Shown here in pieces: positions 11,124-23,318 of a stretch of DNA of 64,000 nucleotides. The position numbers and the translations under genes are program-made. How positions within the stretch are numbered: position 1 is the first letter of the stretch; each line of letters opens with the position of its first letter. The stretch is taken from assembly GCF_002105155.1 (NCBI RefSeq), contig NW_019029006.1:434001-498000 (forward strand), read 5' to 3'. Under the pieces are notes generated by a model. It was not told the DNA's origin, did not search any database, and saw nothing but the letters and a program-made list of their open reading frames with translations. This DNA is from Lobosporangium transversale (taxonomy: Eukaryota > Mortierellomycota > Mortierellomycetes > Mortierellales > Mortierellaceae).

Positions 11124-14100
11124 ATGCCGTCATTGCCAAAGTCGACCGGCGCAGTCGCAGTCGCAGCCCCAGCTCCATTTCCAATTTCAGTTCCAGTAAC
11201 GGCTACTGTTATGCCCAACAGGTGTTGCTCCAATCTGCCAGAAGAATGCCTTCTCTTAATCTTTGAGAACCTGCGCACCCATAGGTCAGCTCTTCATGTC
11301 CTAATTCGTGTCAATCGTCAGTTTTTCCATCTCGTTGTCCCTATCCTCTACCGTTCCCCGTTCCGTCTACTGGAGTCCAAACAAGAAACTTGGCCTTGGT
11401 CTGAAAGGATCCAGCGACAGGTCCTCTTATTACAGCTTCTTCTCCGTTCAGCTCAGATCAAGCAGAAACAAATAAATCGACAGGAAGAGAAAAAATGGCA
11501 ACGGAAGCGAGGGCAAGAACAGAGTGAGCAAGCAGGTGACAGGTATAACAACAGCTGCGTAGCAGTAACGACTGGCAAATCGGCAGTATCCCCCATAGTT
11601 GCAGCCCAAGGGACTGAGAACAATAAAATGTCCTTACGCTTAAACACCAAAAGAAGACAGCACTGGTGGGCTAAGAAAAAGCCCTCCATCAGCTCTTCAA
11701 CAATAGAAACTGCTCTTTCAAACCCTTCATCACCTTCATCTCTATTATTCCCTTCATTATCGCTTTCAAGGAAAGGAGGCAATATCAAAGGTATCACCAT
11801 TCCTGGGAAGATTCAGGGTAGAAAGTTTATATCAGAGAAAAAACAGTCCCTTTTTCAAGACGATAACAGCAATAGCACTAACACTAGCACTAGCGACAAC
11901 AGCAACAGCCTTTCAACGGTACGTCCCACCACGATCGATGGGAATATTCCTAATTATTATGGCCAACAACAATGTCAACAACAGGTACTATCACCATTCT
12001 CGTCATCCTCAAATAATAGCCACGACCAAAGTGTAGATCTGGCCAATTATGGGCATACGTCTGGAGGATACTCCTGTGAATCCTTCGGCTACAACGAATG
12101 CAATTCTAATGACGTCTTTATCGACAACAATGAAGATGACATGTACCGTCCTTGCGAAGGCAACCCGACTTATGCATTCATTGATAGTGATGATTATAAC
12201 AGCTACCAATATAGGCCTCATAGTATCTCGAGATATTATACAGATACAGACACAGACGCAGACGATGATGAGACATTATATATGGATGAGCTCCCCCATT
12301 CTGGCCTTTTCTCTCAAGCAGGACTATTTGAACCAACACCTCACCTTGGGCCCTTCAGTCCCAAAGACAATAACGGCATATCATCTTCTAGAAGCTGGAC
12401 ACAGGCGTTTCAAACGCGGTTCAGAAGCTTCAGTGGCAGCTCTTTCAATGGGATCAATGATCAGAGTCAGCCGTTAGTTCCACAATCACATCGCTTGTTG
12501 CATAATAATGCTCGTCTGATGGCCGATTACTTGTCATATTATGTTGAACATGACCACCCAAGACTTGCACGATTGCTACCTTCGCTATTTCCCAGTGTTC
12601 CAGCAGAAAGCTTCGATCAATTATTAACTTTTAGGGATGCCCCTAACTTAACATCTTCTTCAGCAGTAGCGGCAGCAGCAGCAGCAGGAGGGGGTACCGG
12701 GTCTCCATTGTCGTCATTATCCGGGCAAAAATCTGTGTATAATATATTTCAATCCTTACAGCAGTCGCACAAGAGTGCTCGAAACCTGGAAAGAGCCTAT
12801 GCCGCGCGTACTCGGGTTGAAAGAGATTTATTTCATCATTCGCCCCAACTTGTCAGGACATTGTCATTGTCAGCAGCAAGGATCCAAGCAATCATCCCCC
12901 CTCCACTTCCACCACAATCGTGCCTGATGGGCTCCATGCCTTCCACTAGATCCGCATTGCGTACATCTGCTTCCTCTTACTCCTTGGGTCAATCTTTACT
13001 GTCACCGTTCATATCCCTCATGTCTCTTTTGCCTTCATCCTTCTTTTCTAGGTCACCATTCTCTGTTCCCATATCCTCATCATCATCATCTTCATGGCAT
13101 TCGTCTGCATCTACCTTAACAGTGTCTTCATTTCGATCATCACATTCAGTGGCCACGTCCTATTGCTCCTCTTTTCCTTATTCTACAGACTCTTTGTCTC
13201 TGACCAAGGCGAACGTAGCATCATTACCATCGTCCCTATTAGTACCATCGTCACCACCATTGCCACAGCTCAGCCAACTAAGCAGCCTCTATCGAATTGA
13301 GTTGTATGATATTTATCATGGAATTGATGTTGAAGTGGTTGTCCGATTTTTAAGGTTACATGATCAGATATATCATACGATTCGAGAGGTCAAAGTTGGT
13401 GGAGTAGATGACGTAGGGAGATCCTCAGACCCAGGCGTGATCACGATTTTGTATTCTCTCAAGACAGTAAGAGTTTTGGATATGGTGGAGTGGCGAGAGG
13501 CGATCAGATATATGAACCAAATTCCCACCAAGCATCTCGAGTCCTTGTTACTAGGAAATGTCCGGATGGCCAACCATGAAAGCGTAGAGCCGTCGATGCA
13601 AGGCGTGACAGGTCTTTCAAGTATGCCAAGTACAAACGCAGACACAAGTACAGTCAACGGAAACATGGGTTCATCTTCTCCCGAAGATGGGACTGCAGAC
13701 GGGAGCGAGATAATCGGGGATGGGTCAGAAGAGGATGAAGAAGGAGAATATGAAGAAAAAGAGCGATCTCATCCACAAATTCAAGCCCTCCAGCGGTGTA
13801 GACGACTACGAGTCCTTCGGATGCCGGTACTGGTCAACGGCCTGTTTGGATGGGCAGTCAAGGAACGCCGTCAGTGGCAATTGGACCTTGCCTCTAGGAA
13901 TAAGATAGCATTGATACCAGTTAATACACATGGGGAAGAAAATGGCCACCTAAGCAAGTTACGGTCATTAGAACCTTATTGGGGCAATAAGAACGGGCAC
14001 CGACGCCCTGTCCAACTCGAGAATGTTCACCTGAGCGGTACAAGTACTGGGCCTCTGATGTCCACTTTGATTCATGTGGTAGACGCATTCCGAGACTCGT

Positions 14101-15086
14101 TGCAGGTCCTACAGAGCACTTCATGGATGGATTCAACAGAGGCGCCATTGTATGCCTGTTGTTTAAGCCTCTCTTGGGCATGGTGTCTTCCACAATTGGA
14201 GGTTTTGGATCTTCAGGGTGAGGTTGCCTATCGGTTTCAGATCCAGACATTGCAATATTGCCCAAAGTTGCGGGTATTGCGGTTATCACTACCACACTCA
14301 GTATTACCATCACGACAACCAACGGGAATGTCATCATCAGCCTATAACAATAATAACATCAGCCTTCATCACCATCTTTCCTCTTCTTCTCCAGAAATGT
14401 GCCAGCGATGTATGAGTGGAGGCTCAAACTCATTGGCAGATCCATCCAAACCTGAGAAGAGCACGACCCAATTACCGCCTCTGTCATTGGCAGATTATTT
14501 ACGAGCTCCGTCTAAAGGCTACAGCCAATATCGATACGCCTTTAGCGCCTTAAACGCAGCCATGGCAGACAACTCCATTAATAGCAATAATAATAGTGGT
14601 AGCAGTCATGGCAGCAACAGCCATAGCGAGAGCTACTATCCATACCAGGGCCAGAGAACAGGCTCAACCCTCTTTCCAAATTTACAGGAACTCAGATTGG
14701 CTGGGGATTGGGGCCTCTGTGATGAGTCGTTGTTACAGATGGCGAAGATGATGCCACGTTTATCCCGGCTGTCGTTATTACGATGTGAGACCGAGTGTTT
14801 GACAGCATGCGGATTAATAAGAGCGCTGCTACGCTTTCGTGGGTATAAGCCAAAGGATTTACGCCAGTGGGATGGTGATGATAGTCGAATTGTGTTGTTG
14901 CAATGGTTAGAAATTTGCAAGACTTGGCACACACAAATAGAGGCTGTTCTTGTTTCGTCTGCAGAGGGTGACATAATAGATAGTGTTGCAGCAACCACAA
15001 CGATAGAGCTAAAGCCGTTAGAAATCTCATTTTTGAGGGACTCGGTAAATCATGAGATATGCCCCTTGGAAATTGCATACCAGTAA
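11124..15086 (+). CDS. Large F-box protein with LRR-like C-terminal half
   Basis: Single-exon gene of 1320 residues. The chosen ATG at 11124 is the first in frame just upstream of the F-box. The open frame reaches back to 10914 without an ATG, and that extension is probably leader. The F-box is at about residues 36-85: NLPEECLLLIFENL, then VLIRVNRQFFHLVVPILYRS. Residues 100-700 are low complexity: Ser/Asn runs, GAVAVAAP near the start, an AVAAAAAAGGG block and an acidic DTDTDADDDE. The last 600 residues contain spaced leucine-rich segments (LRVLRMPVL, LEVLDLQGEV, LRVLRLSLP, LQELRLAGDW, LSRLSLLRC) resembling F-box/LRR substrate-recognition repeats. Likely an SCF adaptor; the substrate is not predictable. 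Confidence 0.82.
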   Translation: MPSLPKSTGAVAVAAPAPFPISVPVTATVMPNRCCSNLPEECLLLIFENLRTHRSALHVLIRVNRQFFHLVVPILYRSPFRLLESKQETWPWSERIQRQVLLLQLLLRSAQIKQKQINRQEEKKWQRKRGQEQSEQAGDRYNNSCVAVTTGKSAVSPIVAAQGTENNKMSLRLNTKRRQHWWAKKKPSISSSTIETALSNPSSPSSLLFPSLSLSRKGGNIKGITIPGKIQGRKFISEKKQSLFQDDNSNSTNTSTSDNSNSLSTVRPTTIDGNIPNYYGQQQCQQQVLSPFSSSSNNSHDQSVDLANYGHTSGGYSCESFGYNECNSNDVFIDNNEDDMYRPCEGNPTYAFIDSDDYNSYQYRPHSISRYYTDTDTDADDDETLYMDELPHSGLFSQAGLFEPTPHLGPFSPKDNNGISSSRSWTQAFQTRFRSFSGSSFNGINDQSQPLVPQSHRLLHNNARLMADYLSYYVEHDHPRLARLLPSLFPSVPAESFDQLLTFRDAPNLTSSSAVAAAAAAGGGTGSPLSSLSGQKSVYNIFQSLQQSHKSARNLERAYAARTRVERDLFHHSPQLVRTLSLSAARIQAIIPPPLPPQSCLMGSMPSTRSALRTSASSYSLGQSLLSPFISLMSLLPSSFFSRSPFSVPISSSSSSSWHSSASTLTVSSFRSSHSVATSYCSSFPYSTDSLSLTKANVASLPSSLLVPSSPPLPQLSQLSSLYRIELYDIYHGIDVEVVVRFLRLHDQIYHTIREVKVGGVDDVGRSSDPGVITILYSLKTVRVLDMVEWREAIRYMNQIPTKHLESLLLGNVRMANHESVEPSMQGVTGLSSMPSTNADTSTVNGNMGSSSPEDGTADGSEIIGDGSEEDEEGEYEEKERSHPQIQALQRCRRLRVLRMPVLVNGLFGWAVKERRQWQLDLASRNKIALIPVNTHGEENGHLSKLRSLEPYWGNKNGHRRPVQLENVHLSGTSTGPLMSTLIHVVDAFRDSLQVLQSTSWMDSTEAPLYACCLSLSWAWCLPQLEVLDLQGEVAYRFQIQTLQYCPKLRVLRLSLPHSVLPSRQPTGMSSSAYNNNNISLHHHLSSSSPEMCQRCMSGGSNSLADPSKPEKSTTQLPPLSLADYLRAPSKGYSQYRYAFSALNAAMADNSINSNNNSGSSHGSNSHSESYYPYQGQRTGSTLFPNLQELRLAGDWGLCDESLLQMAKMMPRLSRLSLLRCETECLTACGLIRALLRFRGYKPKDLRQWDGDDSRIVLLQWLEICKTWHTQIEAVLVSSAEGDIIDSVAATTTIELKPLEISFLRDSVNHEICPLEIAYQ

Positions 15087-16460
15087 ATACCTAGCACCAC
15101 ATCATAGATACAGCGTATTCCAAAATAAAAAAAGATAATGGCTAATTACTTCCAAAGTCCTCTCTTTTTTAGAAAGGATTATTTGACCCGTCACTTTGAA
15201 GAACAGAGAGAGTGTGCATGTATACAAAGAATAAGAGAATGTCGGATGCTCAAACAACATTGTTCACAGTACTCACGAGATTTTTCTTACAAATGTCGCG
15301 TGAGAGTGGGGGAAGCATTTGTCTAATCAAACTCATCCAAACAATTTAATTCAATTTAAAAAATGTTCCTGTGCCAAGATTCAATAGGCTCGCCTAATCT
15401 CTAAACTTTCATTTGATGAAACCTTAATTCATACACATAATCAATCTTTACGCCACTTTCCCTCCACTCTTAAACAACTTTGACTTTATTCTGGATGTTA
15501 AAGCATATAATCTCATGTCATGTCATGCTCATGCATGTTTTTCCTTGAGAGGGACAAGAAAATGTTTGTTGCTTTCAGCCTCTCTCGATTCCTTGCTTTC
15601 CCCCCTTTTTTTTTCTTCTATGAGAGAGAATAAAGAATAAAAAATATGAAACCACATTGTTACGTCTGTGGACCATCATCTAAAATGAAGCGTGGCTCTG
15701 TTGCATGTTTGGCTTTTTTTTTTGCCCACACCGTGTTGGACGAAGAGTATGGCTCAATTGAAAAGAGAAGATTGTGATTGCTATTATAAATATGAGATGA
15801 TGTGCTTGCATTTTCTTTTTAGTTGAGAACTTTCTTCACGTTCATCTTTCTGTCTCCGCTTGGTTTCTGGCTGGCTGTTGCCCAGCTTATATCGTTGCAG
15901 TATATACGGTACATGTATTTACTTGGCATTTATCTTAACCCTAAATGCACGCAAATACAATACATTATTGGTCTCCTTTTTTCATTTGACTTTGTCTGTC
16001 ATCAGCCCTGCTGTTTTCTGTCACCGTTTATCGCCCCCTCTTCTCCTGTCTGTACCCGTCCTGTACGCCTCTTCTTCTCCTGCCTTTGCTTGTCTTGAAC
16101 ACCATCCTTTTTTTTTTTTTATTCTTTCCTTTGTCTCTTTATAAAAAAAGAACAAACGCCTTTTTTTTTTCTTACTCTACACATTCACTTGTCTGTTCAT
16201 TCATTCCCAGGAAAAAGAAAAAGAAAAAGAATCTTTTTTTTGTTCTGAATCTCTGAATCTCATTCATCTCATCTTACATAACTTGCATAACTTGCATATT
16301 ATCTTATTTTGCTTTGTCAAGCAAAATATATATTATCACATCACATCACACACTTCACTTTCTCTTATTCACCATCGACTCTAAAAAAGAAAAATCTCTT
16401 TATCTCTTCCTTTTCCTTTCCCTCTTTCTGCCCTCTCACATTGTTGCCATTATCGTTACC
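15087..16460. other. Intergenic region and promoter of the SMS-like gene
   Basis: No gene seen in 1.4 kb. Close to the downstream gene the sequence becomes pyrimidine-rich, with a TATAAAAA element at about 16140 and long CT-rich stretches to the ATG at 16461. This is consistent with a promoter and long leader. Confidence 0.45.
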
Positions 16461-19400
16461 ATGGACCACCATATCCAAATCGAACACTTTGGCGACGAGA
16501 GTGATCGGTCTCAGTCTCAGTTTCAATTTCCCTACACTTCCTACTACGACACAAATAACTCAATCGAACTTGATCTCGAAGCCGTTGAACGGGATCGATT
16601 TGATCGTTTAAGCAATTCCAGTACTCTTGTCGGAGGTACCAGCCCACTCCGTCATCCTTACTCCCCTGAATTCAACTCCAACAACTCTTACTTTATCGAC
16701 GATTTCAAATCTAATGGCAATACTATTGCAACCATTGCCACTACCACTACCACCGATACCGATATCAACGCCACTACTACCATCACATCTGCATCAGTAG
16801 CTGCTCCTGCCATTACAGTTTACAAAGCAAGAAGAAGGAAATATGATGGCACAGATGAGAACGAAAAGAAGAAAACGAATGGATCTTTGTGGTATCGATT
16901 CTTTTATTCCGAAGGAGGCCGCCTTACTTGTGCAGTCGTTTACTTTGTAGTGATTTGTATTGGGATGGCGTTTTGTAACCAGCTATCGGATCATCGATGG
17001 GTCAATACAGGATATACAGATGTTTTATTACGAGATCGAGGGTTTGATGTGATTGAAGCTCAAGCCGATATTCAACCAGCAAACACATTTGTGATGACAT
17101 CCGTAGTCTTTACAGTGTTGGGGATTGGATTGATCTGTCCTAACTGGACGATGCGAGGGATCGTCTTGAGACGGATTCTTTGGGTGATCGGGACGTTGAG
17201 TGCTTTTAGAGCTCTGACGCTTTCCGTTACTACATTGCCTACACCCAAAGAGGAATGTCGTCCTAGTTTGAAAACAGGCTTTTGGGATATGTTTATAGTT
17301 GCATTGCAGATGATCCCAGGTACTGTAGAAGCTTGTACGGATGATATCTTTTCAGGACATACTGTTTTCATGTAAGTTGTTATGAAACGAAATGTAATTT
17401 TTATTTCATTTAATTAACTCTGAAAGAGGGGGAGAGAAAGAGTTATACGGAGAGAGAGGAGATTGATATGGAGGCAAAATGAAGCGTTTTGCAAAAAAAA
17501 AAAAAAAAACTTTTGCCGCCGCTTCTTACTTGGACAAACATGTCTGATTTCTTCTATTTTGAACATCCACATTAACTGAACAAAATGAGATCTTTGGCAG
17601 CGAATTTTTTGTTTATATATCTTTTACCAAATGACCAGAAAAAAAAATGTGTCGACCATTGCAATTGGTTTTTTTTTTTTTTTTTTTTTGTTTATTGTTT
17701 TGCGCGTAGGGCGATGCAAAAAGAGATGACAAAGAAACAAAAGAACTTTGCACCACTGGAGGTGCATACCCATATGATTTTTTTTTATTTCTTGTGCATT
17801 TGAATGGAACCAAAAGAAAGGTGAATGGAGAGAGAGTTCATGTATATTTTTCCAAGAGGTACATGGCATTTTCGGTCTAATGTTGAGCATACATTTATGT
17901 CTCTGATGTTCATATTCATGTACATGCACAGTAGACTTGTTGCTCCGAGGTTATATGTTTGAAATTAAAATGGCTGTGAGCAAAAAAATAATTACTCAAG
18001 AACATACATGAAATCGTTGGCATTTCAATTTTGACGTCCTCTCTCTCTCTCTTCTTTTTTTAACCTGGATAGGGTATCTTGTGCCATCCAATGGAGATTG
18101 TACTGCAGGAACAAGTGGGTCACCTATTTCTCGTATTTATACATCAGCATCGGACTCTATTATGTTATCGCAACTCGTCTACACTATACAGTCGACGTGG
18201 TCTTGGCCATCTTCATCACTTTTGCTGGCTGGTCCGTCTACATCTGTATGATCGATGTAGTGATGGAGGAAGAGTACTTTGGCATCAAAAGTCATCACGA
18301 AAAGTACGCTGTCTTCAATACTGCCGCAGCTGAATATGAATTTGTCACTCAGGAGCAGGACAGAGCCATTGATGAGGAAGATGAAGAGGTTAAAGTGACA
18401 ATATCATCAACCACAACGTCAACAACATCGACATTAACACCAAACCCCACAAAGAGTCAAACAATTAGCTCAAGAAGAAAGCAGCTTGAGTATCATATGA
18501 ACCGTCTTCGAGGACCACGTATTGGCTATGGACGAGGGGAATATGATCGTGTCGCATTCGTACCCATGCAATTCAATTTGTGGCTGAAGAATGTGGTCCG
18601 TTGGTGCGATGGCCTTGATCTTCGCATGAACCCGTATATTGCAGAGAACCCTTCAACTGGTGAGCAAGAAGAGGAGGAGGGATTGTCGTCATTGTCATCA
18701 TCATCTCGCTGGAACGAATTGGTGGTGCGGTACCGTGCAGAGCTGGCCTCTATCACTGGTGCTCGATGTGATTGCAAGAAGACGGATGGCGAGCTTGAAA
18801 ATAATTTGAATGGGTATAATGAGTTGGGTCGTCACAGAGAGATGGTGCAAGTCTATCGTAGCGGTTCTGGACTCGAGAGTGTTCATATTCACAACTACAT
18901 GGAAGAAAGGGGGCAGCAACAGCATGGGCGCTGGCGTTCAATGGCTTTGCGTACTTCTCCTCGATCCCGGAGTCCGGACTTGAAAGCAGCCAAAGCTAAG
19001 AAGATGGAGCGTAATAGGTGCGTTCTACTAATCGTGATGTAGCTTCCTGTCTCTATTTTTTTTTTTTTTCCCCTCAGTCTGACTAATCATTCTTGTATTT
19101 CCTTCCTCTACTCTCATTCATTTTTAAAACATCAGAAAGCTGTTCGTTTTGAAGATTGCTCTAGTTATTTTTGTCAATGTTATCTTGTTGATCAAGGTCA
19201 TTGAGACGGTCCAAAACAACAGCAGTGCTGCTGCATCTTCTTCACAATGGCCTACAGAGATGAAGACCTATCCTGGCGGTACCATCTATAATAACAATAA
19301 CAGCTACCCCAATTCACCAACATCTCATGCTACTGCTCCCTCTGGTCCATCTTCTCTTTTGACACCCTCGACACAAGATGAGGAGCATCAAGTACAAGCA

Positions 19401-19562
19401 TCACCAGAAGAGAGTGAAGTTGGAAATGACAGTAATAAGGCCGGTGCAATTGCTGTGGCTCTAGATGATTACAAGGTTATCAAAGAAGCGGTCCATCATA
19501 GAGGCATCCAGCGTCGTAATTCTGTTGGAAAACGCAACCTAAAACAGGCGGAGGCTATCTAG
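16461..19562 (+). CDS. Sphingomyelin-synthase-like PAP2_C membrane protein
   Basis: Polytopic membrane enzyme of the sphingomyelin synthase-related family (PAP2-like C), which transfers a phospho-head group to ceramide in Golgi or plasma membrane. Exons are 16461-17371, 18073-19017 and 19136-19562; phases agree and give 760 residues. The catalytic signature is intact and straddles intron 1: CTDDIFSGHTVFM, then RLHYTVDVVLA. These give the two histidines and one aspartate of the SMS triad. Several hydrophobic helices surround them. The N-terminal 150 residues are Thr/Asn-rich and the C-terminal half is a long hydrophilic tail. Exon 3 begins with one more hydrophobic segment (VLKIALVIFVNVILLIKVI). 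The motif spacing fits SMS better than Aur1. The head group used is unknown. Confidence 0.82.
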
Positions 19563-20411
19563 AGTACATTTTTTCTCCTCCTGCTTGAATCTTTTTTACT
19601 TTCCCCCCTTGTATTATACTAGTAAACGTTGTACTATCTATCTCTTGTAAATGTATTCAATAATCCATGAGTGGGAAGTCCGATATTGATATTATTCTAC
19701 GTCTCCTCGATTACAGCCGATGGAGTAACGCCGTGACAATATGTCTCCGTTGTGCAGTGCTGTACGGAGTGCGCAGTTGTGAGTCTGTCTTTTTTTGTCA
19801 AACAAATCCTTTCTTTTGATGCCGTCAAGTCCGATAAAATTGTGGTCTACTTGGTATAGCATGGATACCCATGTGCTCCTGACTAGGGCTACCATTCAAG
19901 TGGAGGTTTGAGCATCTATCACGTGCTATTCAATTTTTTTTTCACTCTCAATAAAGGAGGTTGCCAAATGAGACTTGTTTCGACCTTCTCTTGCATTCGA
20001 ATTGTTCTCGCAAACGAGTTAAACCGCACTTTTCGATACAGAAGGTGCGCAAATATCATATCGCCTATGAAATATCAATCTATCCATCTATCTATCCATC
20101 CATCCGTTCAACCATATAGTGCATGGACATGGGGATCCGCATTCTCTTTAGGAGCATTTTATTATTATTTTTTCTATTTTGTGGATTATACAACTATACT
20201 CATCAAGAGTGCAAAAGAACATTGTGATTCTGATTAAACATTCATCCTACACAAGACGCCGACGATTCAAAAAAAAGAGAAAAAAAAAAAACTTTTACTT
20301 TCCTGAACGACAACCCTTAGCAGATTAGAACAGGAATGGGAGATGTTTCAAGCTCAGTTGATCCTAACACATTATTACTATTTATTTCTCTAATATGGTC
20401 AACAGAAAAAA
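19563..20411. other. Intergenic gap and P2 promoter
   Basis: No gene seen. It contains a short TCTA/TCCA tandem repeat at about 20079-20105. An AACCCTT box at about 20312 may be part of the ribosomal-protein promoter or leader, but this is only suggestive. Confidence 0.4.
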
Positions 20412-21125
20412 ATGAAGTACCTCGCCGCCTACCTTTTGCTTACCCTCGGAGGTAAAGCCTCCCCCTCTGCCTCCGATATCACCTCTTTGCTTGGCACTGT
20501 CGGCATTGAGGCTGAGTCTGAGCGTATCGAGTCCTTGATTTCCCAGCTCTCTGGCAAGGACATCAACGAGGTATGAAAAAAAAATAATAATGAAACAGGG
20601 AAGCAACACGGAAATCAACGGACAAAATGTATTTGTTTTCTATGTAACATTGCACGACAGCAGCAGGAGTATGGATAGTGGATTTGAAGCTTCTTAAAGA
20701 TGAGATGATGTAAGATTCAAAGGATGAAGCGAGACAGGAGCGTTGTTTTACCTAGATCTAGCGGATTACAGAAGATAAACATGTCTCAGGAACAGTGAAA
20801 AAAAAAAAAAGAAGTGATTAATAAACAGGAACTGGGATATTTCTAAAACTAAAATGCTTACCGATGTTTTACGGGCGTTGAGAATGGAGATAAAAAAAAA
20901 ATGTAATCTCAGTTCAAGTATCTAATCCGTTTTTTTTTTCTTCATTGACAGCTTATTGCTGAGGGTACCTCCAAGCTCGCTTCTGTCCCTGCTGGTGGTG
21001 CTGCTGGTGGTGCTGCCCCTGCTGCCGGCGGTGCTGGTGCTGCAAAGGAGGAGAAGGCCGAGGAGAAGAAGGAGGAGGCCAAGGAAGAGTCTGATGATGA
21101 TATGGGCTTCGGTCTCTTCGATTAA
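20412..21125 (+). CDS. RPP2: 60S acidic ribosomal stalk protein P2
   Basis: Component of the P-stalk of the large ribosomal subunit, which recruits translation factor GTPases. Exons are 20412-20570 and 20952-21125, with a 381-bp phase-0 intron; the protein has 110 residues, the normal P2 length. It begins [15 protein letters not shown] and has [13 protein letters not shown] in the N-terminal dimer domain. An Ala/Gly hinge leads to a Glu/Lys-rich segment, and the protein ends in the conserved [11 protein letters not shown] that binds elongation factors and ricin-type toxins. Every expected element is present. I looked for a C/D-box snoRNA in the intron and found only a weak C-box-like TGATG. 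Confidence 0.97.
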
Positions 21126-21611
21126 ACTCGCTAATGATCTGTCTAATCTTCATTTTCTTTTCCATTGCATCTTGTTTTCTTGGTTTACATATCATGATAA
21201 TAAAAAGAAGCAAAAAGAAAGAAGTTCCGAGGCATTCTATTTGACAGAAACATCGTAAAATGTGTTCCTTTATTTTGAAATGTTGAATATGTGTGTATGT
21301 GTAGACTAGCATGACCATTGTTGATAAAAGGAATCGTATTGGAGGATAGTAAAGAGGAGGTAGTAAGAGAGAAGCCAAATGGGTGACATTGTTCGGGTGA
21401 TTTACTCCTTCTCTGCACAGGCCTTGGTCATGAAAAAAGCTTTGCCATATCAAGTAGTTCCCCTCCACCCCTACCTTTTTGGCACCAATCAGCCAGACAC
21501 CTGCCTTTAAAATGAGGTGGTACAATCTCCTTCTTTTCTTTCTTTCTTTTTTTCCTTCTCTCTCTCCAGCTTCATTCCTCCGCTCATTGCTCATCTTCAA
21601 CGCCTTTTATA
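21126..21611. other. Intergenic gap, P2 3' flank and GDPD promoter
   Basis: No gene seen. The first part is AT-rich 3' flank of the P2 gene. The last 100 bases are a pyrimidine-rich leader of the GDPD gene. Confidence 0.45.
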
Positions 21612-23318
21612 ATGTCTCGTCGACAGATTCTTACCTTTGCATCTTCTCGATTCAATGGACTGCCACTCAGCGTTGGGCACCGGTAAAAATAAAATAAAAA
21701 TAGAATTAATTTAGAAATGTGGTGTCACAAACGATATTCAAGACGATGCCATTGACTACAGTATGTTAATTGATCTACATCTTCTTCTCTCTTTTCCCTC
21801 CTTATTTTATTCTTACTCATATCGTAGAGGTGCCTCTGAGCAATGGCCTGAGAACTCCATTATTTCAATGGCCCAGGCCATCAAAGATGGTGCTGATGGT
21901 TTAGAGGGTGGTAAGTATAATTATTAATTTTGTATTTTAATTTATTATATTGCATTTGAGACGCAAAAATGTTTATCAGCAGATATTGGTTTTTTTTGTG
22001 CTGTTGTTGTTGGTCTAGACCTTCATTTGACATCAGACGGCGAAATCATCGTCATGCATGACCCTTCTCTTGACAGGACTACAAATGGCACAGGACTGGT
22101 CAAAAATCGACCATGGCATGGATATATTGATGGCCTCAAATCGAAGAAAGAGCCTCATGTGGGTGTTCCTCGATGTGTGGACGTATTGGCCTTTCTCGCT
22201 CAGGAAGGCAATGAGAAAGTCTGGTGGAATATTGATATTAAGGTTCGTTTTTTTTTTTTTTTTGACACCTGTCTTGTCTATTCGTACTCCGTATGATACA
22301 AGAGAGTACTATGACATCGACATGGGACTAATGCAAGCTGACTATGTTTTAGTATGGCACTATTTCATAAGTTCTGCTCCCTTGTCATATTCTCTATATC
22401 CTTGAGCGGTCAATAAAAAAAAGGGAAGAGATGCCTTATTAGTCAAAGGGAGAGAGACAAAAGGGAGAAAGACAAAAGGGAGAGACAAAAGAGAAGACAG
22501 TGAGCGAATCTCGTTTTATAAATTAAGCACGCGTTTCTTTATGTTTTGGATCTTATGCTACATGGCTAATCGTGCACTGACCTCGTACCTCCAATTGAGC
22601 ATGCCACGTTTATTAAATTTATTACGTATTCGATATTACAAATCATTATTTCTACCTCATGTACGCTAATCATTGTTACTCGCGTTTACTTTTTTTTTTT
22701 TTATAGATGAATAATTCACCAGCATTACTGTTCTCCAAGTTTGCTAAGCTGATGGAAGATAACTTTCCAGGACGAGATTTCTCGTCCCAGATTGTATTGG
22801 GACTTTGGCACCCAAAGTTCTTACTAGCTGCAGACAAATACTTGCCTCGGTTTAGTCGAATCCATATTGGATTCAGTATCCCGATAGCAACAGAACATTT
22901 CCCCCCGAGTAAAGTGGATGGTTACAGTATCAGCTTTATGGTCTTGTCGACACCTCAGGGACGCCAGTTTATTAAGGAGATGCAGGCAGCAGGAAAGACA
23001 ATTCTGGCATGGACCGTGAATGATGTGGTGGAGATTCGAGAATGTGTAAATATGGGGGTAGATTATATCTTGACAGATCGAACCAAGGTTCTGCATAATG
23101 TCTTACAAGAATACGAAAAGCTGGGTCGAGAAGGCGTAGAAGCTAAATATGCAGATGAAGAGTTTAATACCTGGAGTCGATGGTCTAGATACACATTTTG
23201 GAGGGCTTTATTTTGGGTCTTCTTGACAATACGCTTTAACAATGCAACAAAGCGACTGGATGTGGAGCCAGGGCAAGATATTGACTTTTCAACGGGCGAG
23301 GAGATCCTTGTAAAATGA
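21612..23318 (+). CDS. PGC1: Glycerophosphodiester phosphodiesterase, PGC1-like
   Basis: GDPD-family enzyme of 329 residues. It is closest in size and layout to yeast Pgc1, a phosphatidylglycerol-specific phospholipase C, and to animal GDPD1/4. Exons: 21612-21682, 21828-21910, 22019-22242 and 22707-23318; phases agree. The catalytic HRG motif (GHRGASEQWPENS) is split by intron 1. It is followed by DGLEGDLHLTSDGEIIVMHD, giving the Glu/Asp metal ligands and the second catalytic His. The C-terminal half has the expected barrel strands (TILAWTVND, GVDYILTDR). A hydrophobic segment near the C-terminus (FWRALFWVFLTI) probably anchors it to membrane, as in Pgc1. Substrate preference is inferred, not visible. 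Confidence 0.88.
22437..22500 (+). repeat. GGGAGA..GACAAAA tandem repeat in a GDPD intron
   Basis: Three to four imperfect copies of a 13-18 base unit built from GGGAGA and GACAAAA, inside the third intron of the GDPD gene. A local purine-only minisatellite with no sign of function. Confidence 0.6.

Noticed and set aside
20571-20951. snoRNA in the P2 intron
   Set aside because: Only a weak C-box-like TGATG is present; no D box, guide or terminal stem was seen.
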